Source: DASQUK01 sp035697145
GTDB taxonomy: Bacteria > Actinomycetota > Acidimicrobiia > Acidimicrobiales > VFJN01
Length of the DNA stretch: 64,000 nucleotides
Direction of reading: 5' to 3'
Assembly: GCA_035697145.1 (NCBI GenBank)
Contig: DASSDL010000224.1
Span: forward strand, 6,561 to 70,560
The notes under the pieces were generated by a model that saw only the letters and a program-made list of their open reading frames with translations, made no database searches and had not been told where the DNA came from. Below are positions 51,579-58,373 of the stretch, one piece after another. The translations under genes and the position numbers were made by a program. Each line of letters starts with the position of its first letter. The first letter of the stretch is position 1.

Positions 51579-52334
51579 GTGCCCCCCGACGGCTCCAGCA
51601 CCCGCGCGAGATCGATGGTTGCCGACATCGATCTCGGGCGCGTCCCGGCACATGTCGCCTGCGTGATGGACGGGAACGGCCGCTGGGCGCAGCGTCGGGG
51701 CCTACCCCGCACCGAGGGTCACGCCGCCGGCGAGCAGGCGCTGTTCGACACGGTCGAGGGGGCCCGCGACATCGGGGTCCGGTGGCTGACCGCCTGGGCG
51801 TTCTCGACCGAGAACTGGCGGCGGCCACCCGACGAGGTCCGCTATCTGATGGGCTTCAACGAGGCGCTCCTGGTGCGGCGGCGGGACGAGTTGCACGACA
51901 AGAACGTGCGGGTGCGCTTCATCGGGCGGCGCGACTGGCGGGTCCCCAGGCGCGTCCTGCGTCGCATGGACGAGACCGTCGAGCTCACCCGCCACAACAC
52001 CGGCCTGACCCTCACGATGGCCTTCAACTACGGCGGCCGGGCCGAGATCCTCGACGTCGTGCGGGCGCTGGTCGCGTCCGGCACGCCAGCCGACAAGATC
52101 ACCGAGAAGCGGGTACGTGACCACCTGTACGCCCCCGACATGCCCGACCCGGATCTGGTGGTGCGCACGTCCGGGGAGTTCCGGCTCTCCAACTTCATGC
52201 TCTGGGAGCTCGCCTACAGCGAGCTGGTCTTCACCGACGTGCTGTGGCCCGACTTCCGGCGGGAGCACCTGTTCGACGCCATCCGCGAGTACCAGAGCCG
52301 AGACCGCCGCTTCGGGGGCGTACGCGCCCCATAG
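51579..52334 (+). CDS. uppS: isoprenyl transferase (UppS type)
   Basis: 251 aa from GTG 51579 (239 aa from ATG 51615). Cis-prenyltransferase that makes the undecaprenyl or shorter polyprenyl lipid carrier for cell-wall synthesis. Motifs: HVACVMDGNGRWAQRRG with the catalytic aspartate, GHAAGEQALFDTV, WAFSTENWRRP, TMAFNYGGRAEI and DLVVRTSGEFRLSNFMLWEL, then FTDVLWPDFRREHLFDAI. recO starts three bases after the stop. Chain length of the product cannot be read from sequence alone. Confidence 0.93.
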   Translation: MPPDGSSTRARSMVADIDLGRVPAHVACVMDGNGRWAQRRGLPRTEGHAAGEQALFDTVEGARDIGVRWLTAWAFSTENWRRPPDEVRYLMGFNEALLVRRRDELHDKNVRVRFIGRRDWRVPRRVLRRMDETVELTRHNTGLTLTMAFNYGGRAEILDVVRALVASGTPADKITEKRVRDHLYAPDMPDPDLVVRTSGEFRLSNFMLWELAYSELVFTDVLWPDFRREHLFDAIREYQSRDRRFGGVRAP

Positions 52335-52336
52335 TC

Positions 52337-53053
52337 GTGCCTCTCTACGACGACCGAGGGGTCGTGCTGCGAACCCACAAGTTGGGTGAGGCCGACCGCA
52401 TCGTCGTCCTGCTCACCCGGGGGCACGGCAAGGTGCGGGCGGTGGCCAAGGGGGTACGCAAGACCAAGAGCCGGTTCGGCGGCCGGCTCGAGCCGCCGTG
52501 CCACGTCGACCTGCTGCTCTACGAGGGCCGCGAGCTCGACATCGTGAGCCAGGCCGAGACCGTCGACCACTTCCGAACCGTGCGTGACGACCTGGACCGG
52601 CTGGGCCGGGCGGTGTCGATGCTCGAGGCCGCCGACCAGCTGGCGCTGGAGCGACAACCCAACGCCCGGCTGTACGACATGCTGGTCGGCGCCCTGCGCG
52701 CCCTGGCGGAGCAGGACGCGCCGCTGGTGGTGGCGGGGTTCTTCCTCAAGGTCCTGGCGCTCGAGGGGTTCGGGCCCAACGTCGAGGCGTGTGTCGTCTG
52801 CGGTTCGCCCGGGCCACTGGTGTCGTGGGCGATCGAGGAGGGCGGCCTGCGCTGCAGCGCCCACAGGCAGGGACCGGCCGTCAGCCCCGAGGCGGTCGAG
52901 GTGCTCCAGCAGGTCCTCGGCGGCCGCCTGGGGACCGCCCTCAACGAGACCCGGCCGCCGGTGGTGGCGGAGGTGGATCACTTGGCGACGCGCGCGCTGG
53001 AACACCAGCTGGAGCGGCGGCTGCGCTCGGTCACCGCGTTCCACCGCGCCTGA
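52337..53053 (+). CDS. recO: DNA repair protein RecO
   Basis: 238 aa. The N-terminal OB fold (VPLYDDRGVVLRTHKLGEAD, VLLTRGHGKVRAVAKGVRKT) is followed by a helical domain with a zinc site (CVVCGSPGPLVSW, GGLRCSAH). RecO with RecR loads RecA on SSB-coated DNA. GTG 52337 is the family start. The era, recO and uppS grouping is common in bacteria, although here era is 11 kb away. Confidence 0.95.
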   Translation: MPLYDDRGVVLRTHKLGEADRIVVLLTRGHGKVRAVAKGVRKTKSRFGGRLEPPCHVDLLLYEGRELDIVSQAETVDHFRTVRDDLDRLGRAVSMLEAADQLALERQPNARLYDMLVGALRALAEQDAPLVVAGFFLKVLALEGFGPNVEACVVCGSPGPLVSWAIEEGGLRCSAHRQGPAVSPEAVEVLQQVLGGRLGTALNETRPPVVAEVDHLATRALEHQLERRLRSVTAFHRA

Positions 53054-53068
53054 CTCCCGCCGCGGGAG
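53054..53068. terminator. short hairpin after recO
   Basis: CTCCCG-CCG-CGGGAG, six pairs, directly after the recO stop and 19 bases before the end of the convergent RDD gene. No T-tract. Confidence 0.4.
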
Positions 53069-53086
53069 GTTCCCGGGCTGGGAGGG

Positions 53087-54202
53087 TTAGAGCGCCTTCC
53101 ACTCCTTGGCGGCGTCGTCCCACCCCAGCCAGTAGCCCCGCTCGGCGGACCACAGGATGTACGTGCCGCGCGCTGGATCCCATTGCGGGTTGTAGCCGGG
53201 GGTGCCCGTCTCGGCCGTCGCCGCCTCGGCCGTCGCCGCCTCGGCTTGGGGCTGCTCGCTGGTCGGGGCATCCCTGGCCGTGGCCTCGGCCGAGGGCTCG
53301 ACTTCCTCGACTGGCGCCGGTTCGAGTGAGGGAGCGGCCTGGGCCAACGGATCTCGTAGCTGCGACGGTTCCCGTGGCTCGATCGGCTCGGCGGCACCGG
53401 GTGGGGTCGACTCCGGGGCCGGCGCCTGTTGCGGCGTGCCCTCCGGCGGCGGCGCACCCCAAGTCGGTGGCGGCCCCCAGGCCGGCGGCGGGGCCGATGT
53501 CTGCGGCGGCTCGCTCGGCGGTGGACCTGGCGGCCCGCCCCAACCGGTGCCCGGCCCACCAGGCGCCACCGGACCACCGGGATATCCGGGATAGGCGGGG
53601 TAGCCCGGCGTCATCCCGGGGACGACGATGGGGTGTCCCATGTACTGACTGCCGACCACGAAGGTCTTGGCCGCCATGTCGCCGACGCGCCGATGACCCT
53701 TGCTGGTCAGCGCCACGATGAACCCGACCAGGCCGGCGCACAGGTCGTCGACGATGAGCAGCAGCCAGCGGATGATCGCCCGGCCGATCCCTGGGGCTCG
53801 CCCGTCCTCCGCAACGGTCCGGATCCCGAAGAGCAGCTTGCCGGGCGTCCAGCCCCTGAGGCCCTGGATCAGGACGTAGATGAGGATGCTCAGGCCGAGG
53901 CCGACGGCCCACGGCGCCACCGGGACCCCGTCGCTGAAGTACACCCGATCGCCGACATCGACGCAGACCCCCTCCTCCTGGTCCATGTAGTCCTCGCAGA
54001 AGTCCATCCCCGACTGGTCGAGCTCGGATTCCTCGAGGAACTCGAGGTCGTTCGTGAACAGCGCCACCGATGGCGCCAGGATGATGACGGAGTCGACGAC
54101 CCAGGCGGCCACCCGGCGGCCCATCACGGCCGTCGGGTCACCCGCCGGGAGTCCCGGCGCGTACGACGGCTCGGTCGCCGGGTAGGGATAGGAGGAGGTC
54201 AT
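53087..54202 (-). CDS. RDD-family membrane protein with Pro/Ala-rich C-terminus
   Basis: 371 aa. The first 180 residues form an RDD domain: MGRRVAAWVVDSVIILAPSV, APWAVGLGLSILIYVLIQGL, RGWTPGKLLFGIRTV, IGRAIIRWLLLIVDDLCAGL and TSKGHRRVGDMAAKTFVVG. A long Pro/Gly and Ala/Glu low-complexity stretch follows, with an AEAATAEAATAE repeat, then a small Trp/Tyr-rich end (NPQWDPARGTYILWSAERGY). The role is unknown; RDD proteins often affect membrane transport. Its ATG lies in an 18-bp hairpin and overlaps the stop of a 31-codon ORF. Confidence 0.85.
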   Translation of the reverse strand: MTSSYPYPATEPSYAPGLPAGDPTAVMGRRVAAWVVDSVIILAPSVALFTNDLEFLEESELDQSGMDFCEDYMDQEEGVCVDVGDRVYFSDGVPVAPWAVGLGLSILIYVLIQGLRGWTPGKLLFGIRTVAEDGRAPGIGRAIIRWLLLIVDDLCAGLVGFIVALTSKGHRRVGDMAAKTFVVGSQYMGHPIVVPGMTPGYPAYPGYPGGPVAPGGPGTGWGGPPGPPPSEPPQTSAPPPAWGPPPTWGAPPPEGTPQQAPAPESTPPGAAEPIEPREPSQLRDPLAQAAPSLEPAPVEEVEPSAEATARDAPTSEQPQAEAATAEAATAETGTPGYNPQWDPARGTYILWSAERGYWLGWDDAAKEWKAL

Positions 54203-54234
54203 TGGCGCACCCTTCGGGATGCGCCAATGACCTC
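54195..54234 (-). promoter_or_regulatory. hairpin burying the RDD start codon
   Basis: On the minus strand GAGGTCATTGGCGCATCC pairs with GGGTGCGCCAATGACCTC across a CGAA loop: 17 of 18 pairs. The ATG, the next codon and part of the AAGGG ribosome site are inside the stem. A second hairpin, TCGCCGC-GAA-GCGGCGA, lies just upstream. Free ribosome entry should be poor unless the stem is opened, for example by translation of the overlapping 31-codon ORF. Confidence 0.65.
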
Positions 54235-54294
54235 ATCGCCGCTTCGCGGCGAGTAGAGCACTGTGCTTGTCGTTCGCTCGCTTCGCTCCCTCAC
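54199..54294 (-). CDS. basic 31-aa mini-ORF leading into the RDD gene
   Basis: GTG 54294 to a TGA that overlaps the RDD ATG (CAATGA). The peptide begins VRERSERTTSTVLYSPRSGD and ends ASRRVRQ. TAGACA, a poor -10 box, lies seven bases before the GTG. Ribosomes on this ORF would run through the stem that hides the RDD start. It could be a regulatory leader; the start codon is uncertain, as the frame stays open further up. Confidence 0.35.
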   Translation of the reverse strand: MRERSERTTSTVLYSPRSGDEVIGASRRVRQ

Positions 54295-54377
54295 CAGCGC
54301 GTGTCTACCACCGCATCGGCTGGTGCTCGTGAGATCAGCGGCGCCCAATGGCGGTCTGGGTGCCCGGCGGCGGTCCG

Positions 54378-54383
54378 TACACT
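54378..54383 (+). promoter_or_regulatory. -10 box of glyS (leaderless)
   Basis: TACACT ends eight bases before the glyS ATG. The same hexamer precedes hrcA. Confidence 0.5.
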
Positions 54384-54391
54384 TGAGCGCC

Positions 54392-55729
54392 ATGTCCCCG
54401 GCCCCCGATCCCTCCTTGTTCGACAAGGTCGTCAACCTCTGCAAGCGGCGCGGCTTCGTGTTCCCGTCGGCCGAGATCTACGGCGGCTTTCGCTCCACCT
54501 ACGACTACGGGCCGGTGGGCGTGCTGCTGCTGCGCAACGTCAAGGAGGCGTGGTGGCGCTCGATGGTGCAGCTACGCCACGACGTCGTGGGGCTCGACGC
54601 CGCCATCCTTTCGCCCCCCGCCATCTGGGAGGCCTCGGGCCACCTCCAGAACTTCACCGACCCCCTGGTGGACTGCCGCAACTGCCGCGAGCGATTCCGC
54701 CTCGACAAGCTCGACGATCCCAACGAGTGCCCCAACTGCCACGCCAAGGGCAGCTTCACCGAAGCCCGCCAGTTCAACCTCATGTTCAAGACCTATGCCG
54801 GCCCGGTCGAAGGAACCGGTGCCGAGGTCTACCTGCGGCCCGAGACCGCGCAGGGCATGTTCGTGAACTTCAAGAACGTGCTGGAGACGTCGCGCAAGCG
54901 CCCGCCCTTCGGTATCGCTCAGATCGGCAAGTCGTTCCGCAACGAGATCACGACCGGCAACTTCGTGTTCCGCACCCGCGAGTTCGAGCAGATGGAGATG
55001 GAGTACTTCGTGCCGCCCGACGAGGCCGGCCAGTGGTACGAGTACTGGTGCAACGAGCGCCTGCAGTGGTACGTGGACCTCGGCATCCCCAAGGACCTGC
55101 TGCGGTTGCGGCCCCATGACAAGGATGAGCTGTCGCACTACTCGGCGGCCACGTCCGATGTGGAGTTCCTGTTCCCCTGGGGCTGGGACGAGTTGGAGGG
55201 CATCGCCAACCGCACCGACTACGACCTGACCCAGCACGCCCGGGCGTCGGGCGAGAGCCTCGACTACTTCGACCAGGCGCTCGGCGAGCGCTACGTCCCC
55301 TACGTCATCGAGCCGGCGGCCGGCGCGACCCGCACCGCCATGGCGTTCCTCATGGCGGCGTACGACGAGGAGGACGTGGCCCGCGAGGGCCAGGGTCAGG
55401 GGGAGAGCCGCACCGTGCTGCGCTTCCACCACCGCATCGCGCCGTACAAGGTGGCGGTGCTGCCCCTGTCCAAGAAGCCGGAGCTGCAGGAGCCGGCGAA
55501 CGAGGTGCTCGGCCTGCTCCAGCCGCATTTCATGTGCGACTACGACGAGACCCAGGCCATCGGGCGCCGCTATCGGCGACAGGACGAGCTGGGCACGCCT
55601 TATTGCGTGACCATCGACTTCGAGACGCTCGAAGACCGAGCGGTCACCGTGCGGGACCGCGACTCGATGGCGCAGGATCGGGTGCCGATCGACGCGCTGC
55701 TCGACCACCTGGGCCCGAAGCTGTCCTGA
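54392..55729 (+). CDS. glyS: glycyl-tRNA synthetase, single-chain (alpha2) type
   Basis: 445 aa class II synthetase. Motif 1 region RRGFVFPSAEIYGGFRSTYD, zinc-binding-like cysteines CRNC and CPNC, motif 2 AQIGKSFRNEIT, FRTREFEQMEMEYFV, motif 3 AGATRTAMAFL region, and the C-terminal anticodon domain with HRIAPYKVAVLPLSKKPEL. This is the dimeric type of actinobacteria and eukaryotes, not the alpha-beta type. The final 86 bases overlap the end of the convergent ATP-grasp gene. Confidence 0.97.
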   Translation: MSPAPDPSLFDKVVNLCKRRGFVFPSAEIYGGFRSTYDYGPVGVLLLRNVKEAWWRSMVQLRHDVVGLDAAILSPPAIWEASGHLQNFTDPLVDCRNCRERFRLDKLDDPNECPNCHAKGSFTEARQFNLMFKTYAGPVEGTGAEVYLRPETAQGMFVNFKNVLETSRKRPPFGIAQIGKSFRNEITTGNFVFRTREFEQMEMEYFVPPDEAGQWYEYWCNERLQWYVDLGIPKDLLRLRPHDKDELSHYSAATSDVEFLFPWGWDELEGIANRTDYDLTQHARASGESLDYFDQALGERYVPYVIEPAAGATRTAMAFLMAAYDEEDVAREGQGQGESRTVLRFHHRIAPYKVAVLPLSKKPELQEPANEVLGLLQPHFMCDYDETQAIGRRYRRQDELGTPYCVTIDFETLEDRAVTVRDRDSMAQDRVPIDALLDHLGPKLS

Positions 55730-57704
55730 CACCACCGGGGCCCTCGGCGATCCAGATCATGCTGCGGCCCGACACCGCGGGTGCACGGGGCTCGTCGTCC
55801 TCGATGCGGTCGAGGCGGTAGCCCAGCCGCGCCGGGACCGCGGCGCTGGCGACGTTGGCCTCGTCCCAGTGGATCTCCACCCGCTCGACGTCCGGAAGCG
55901 TCCAGGCCGCTTGGGTGAGCGCTCTGGCGGCGGCCGTGGCATGGCCGCGCCGGGTGTGGTCGACGTGGACCCAGTACCCGATCTCGATGGCCCCCGGACC
56001 GATTCGGCGCATGAGCCCGCAGCCCCCGATGATGCGCCGCTCATCGGCGGGAAGGATGGCGAACTCGTAGTCGCTGCCGTCGGCCCAGCTGGCATCCGCC
56101 ATCACCAACCGGTCGCGCTGCATGGACGTCTCGGTGGCGACCGGGACCGCCCACGGCATCCAGTGACGCAGGTGGTCGAGACTCTCGCGTACCGCCTCGG
56201 CGAACGCCTCGGCATCGCGCGGGCGCGCCCGGCGCAGCACCGCCCCGCTGGCCGTCTGCATGCGCTCCGGCGGGCCGTGCCCGGTGGCAACGGGCGCTCG
56301 AGCCGCCGACCGGGCCGGCGCGGGATGCATCCGCACACCGATGCCCGCGGCCAGTTCTCGGTCGGCCCAGGCGTAGGCGGCCGCCGCCCGGGGCGCGAGA
56401 GGCGGCCCCACCGGCGTGGCGCCCGACGCAGCGGTGAAGCGGATGAAGCCGCCCTGACTCGACGGGCCGGTGGTGACGACGCCGTTGGCCTCGTCGGCGC
56501 CGGTTGCGGCCTGGCAGCCGTCGTCCGAGACGACGACCGGGTGCTCGCGGGTCTCGCGCCAGCGTGCCCGCCCGGTCACCCATCCGCCCCCCGCTCGGTG
56601 GTCGTCCGCGGCCGCCACGATGGTCGCCTCCAGCTCGTCGGCTGGCACGGGGCACGGCCATCCGGCGGCGACCGCCCAGTGGAGTGCCAGGAACGGCAGC
56701 TCGGGCACGCCCCCGACCAGGGGTGTGACGCCGGCGCCGAGGCGCGGATTGAGCTCGGTCGGCCGGAAGCCGTCGTCGGTGAGCACCCCGTCGACCGTGT
56801 AGGTACCAAGGAACTGCACCTCGTCCCGCAGCAGCGAGCCCACCAGCCGCGCCACGATCCGCATCTTCGCCCGGTCGGCCTCAGGCGGATCAAAGAAGGT
56901 GGCGGCTCCGCCGTAGTGCAGGGTGGGCGGATCGGCCGACCGCAGCGTGATCGCCTCCACTGGTCGGAACACCGCCACGCCGTCGTCGGTGGCGAAGCCA
57001 TGGATGTTGCAGGGTGTTCCCTCCAGGAACGGCGCCACGCGCACCGACCGGCAACGGTTGGCGAACCAGCGCTGGGTGTCGTCGGCCTGGGCTCCGTCGG
57101 TCACCCAGTGCACGAAGGCGCCGCCGCCGTTGAAGCCCTCGCGGGCGTCGCCCGACCAGACTGTGCCTCGTCCCCGGTCCAGCCGCCCCGCGGCGGCGCC
57201 GAGGGCAGCGCGGTCGTCGGCGGCCACGATCTCGGATGGCGGACGATCGACGCCGGCGCGGTCGAAGAGCGCGTCGTTGGTCGTCTTGTCCTCGAGGGCC
57301 ACCCACTCCGTCCGCCGTCCGCCCACCACCGGCCGACCGGCGATCGCCTTGACGGCCTGGAACGGGGCGGTGAGCAAAAGCGCGTCGCCGCGCGGGTCGA
57401 AGCGGTCGAGGGCATCAGTCAGGTCGGCGGGCGGATCGGTGGCCAGGCGTTCGAACCTGCGGAACTCGCACACCGGGTGGGACGCCCGGATGTCCAGGTC
57501 GATCCATTCGGCGTGTTCGGGGTCGGGCAGGTCGCCCGTTCCGAGCGTGGTACCCACGACTAGGACACGCCCAGCGCCCAGGCTGCGCAGCTGGTTGATC
57601 CAACCGGGGGTCCCGGCGACGGGCATCCCCGCCAGCACGATCCGTCGACCGCCGATCCAGTCCCGGACCGCCTCGCGGATGCGTTCGGCGACGGGTCGTG
57701 TCAT
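55644..57704 (-). CDS. ATP-grasp / GNAT acetyltransferase fusion
   Basis: 686 aa in one uninterrupted frame. Residues 1-430 form an ATP-grasp-type ligase: an N-terminal nucleotide-like domain (GGRRIVLAGMPVAGTPGWIN), EWVALEDKTTNDALFDRAGV, and the metal/ATP site FRPTELNPRLGAGVTPLVGG. After a linker, residues about 485-655 are a RimJ/RimL-like GNAT (ASGAVLRRARPRDAEAFAEA, EIGYWVHVDHTRRGHATAAA, VERVEIHWDEANVASAAVPA). A ligase with its own acetyltransferase suggests making and capping or detoxifying a small peptide-like product; this is inference. The last 30 residues overlap glyS antisense. It follows the MarR gene by one base. Confidence 0.75.
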   Translation of the reverse strand: MTRPVAERIREAVRDWIGGRRIVLAGMPVAGTPGWINQLRSLGAGRVLVVGTTLGTGDLPDPEHAEWIDLDIRASHPVCEFRRFERLATDPPADLTDALDRFDPRGDALLLTAPFQAVKAIAGRPVVGGRRTEWVALEDKTTNDALFDRAGVDRPPSEIVAADDRAALGAAAGRLDRGRGTVWSGDAREGFNGGGAFVHWVTDGAQADDTQRWFANRCRSVRVAPFLEGTPCNIHGFATDDGVAVFRPVEAITLRSADPPTLHYGGAATFFDPPEADRAKMRIVARLVGSLLRDEVQFLGTYTVDGVLTDDGFRPTELNPRLGAGVTPLVGGVPELPFLALHWAVAAGWPCPVPADELEATIVAAADDHRAGGGWVTGRARWRETREHPVVVSDDGCQAATGADEANGVVTTGPSSQGGFIRFTAASGATPVGPPLAPRAAAAYAWADRELAAGIGVRMHPAPARSAARAPVATGHGPPERMQTASGAVLRRARPRDAEAFAEAVRESLDHLRHWMPWAVPVATETSMQRDRLVMADASWADGSDYEFAILPADERRIIGGCGLMRRIGPGAIEIGYWVHVDHTRRGHATAAARALTQAAWTLPDVERVEIHWDEANVASAAVPARLGYRLDRIEDDEPRAPAVSGRSMIWIAEGPGGVRTASGPGGRAARRSAPDPAPSSRGPAR

Positions 57705-57705
57705 G

Positions 57706-58185
57706 TCAGTCTTCGCCTCGACGGATGTGGCGGGCGTGTGTGCGCAGGATCTCGCTCGACCGGGTGAGCATGTCGACGAACACCGCCAACTCGTCGTCCG
57801 AGTAGTCGCCGTGCAGGGCCCGCATGTCGGCGATCAGGCCGCCGAACATCGGCCGGGTCCGCGCCATCGCTTCGGGCACCAGGCGCACGATCACCCGCCG
57901 GCGATCGCCCGGGTCGCGCTCCCGCCGGACGAAGCCGGCGCTCTCCAACCGATCGAGCACGCCGGTGACGGCGCCCGTCGTCAGCCCCGTGAGCTCGGCG
58001 AGCTGGCCCGCCGTGAGCGGCTCGGGCTGAGCCTCGTCGAGCAGCAGCACGCACCCCCAGTCGGTCGAGTGCAGGCCCAACCGGTCGGCGCAGGCTGCGA
58101 GCAGCATCGACGACGAGTTGCCGAACGACCGTCCGGCGACCAGGAGGGCGCCAAACAGCTCGGCGCGGCGTGCGGCGGCGTTCAC
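57706..58185 (-). CDS. MarR-family transcriptional regulator
   Basis: 159 aa. Winged helix with PLTAGQLAELTGLTTGAVTG (recognition helix) and VLDRLESAGFVRRERDPGDRR (wing), flanked by dimerisation helices. GTG 58185 has GGAGG five bases upstream. It is transcribed away from the MMPL transporter gene, with palindromes in the shared 188-base gap, and lies directly before the ATP-grasp/GNAT gene. A natural reading is that it senses a small molecule and controls both. Confidence 0.9.
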   Translation of the reverse strand: MNAAARRAELFGALLVAGRSFGNSSSMLLAACADRLGLHSTDWGCVLLLDEAQPEPLTAGQLAELTGLTTGAVTGVLDRLESAGFVRRERDPGDRRRVIVRLVPEAMARTRPMFGGLIADMRALHGDYSDDELAVFVDMLTRSSEILRTHARHIRRGED

Positions 58186-58228
58186 GTGAACCTCCTCTCG
58201 TGACGGCTCGGCATCGGTGTGCAACTCT

Positions 58229-58291
58229 GGGTCGACCCCAAAGTAATAGCTCTTGCGGCTGAGAGTCTCAGTCGTTAAGGTAAATCACCTT
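58229..58291. promoter_or_regulatory. candidate MarR operators between divergent genes
   Basis: Three inverted repeats lie in the gap: GGGTCGACCC (58229-58238), CTGAGAGTCTCAG (58259-58271) and AAGGTAAATCACCTT (58277-58291). The last, AAGGT-N5-ACCTT, sits in the only AT-richer stretch, where a promoter would be expected. Which one, if any, binds the MarR protein cannot be told by eye. Confidence 0.45.
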
Positions 58292-58373
58292 CCGCCGCGA
58301 CAACACAGAGAGCGGACGACCCGCACGATCGTCCGTTCTGTCCGCCCGGTGTTCTGTCAACGGAGGTTGCCCC

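Noticed and set aside
55869..57563. 564-codon plus-strand ORF
   Set aside because: Antisense to the ATP-grasp/GNAT fusion, which has clear motifs on the minus strand.
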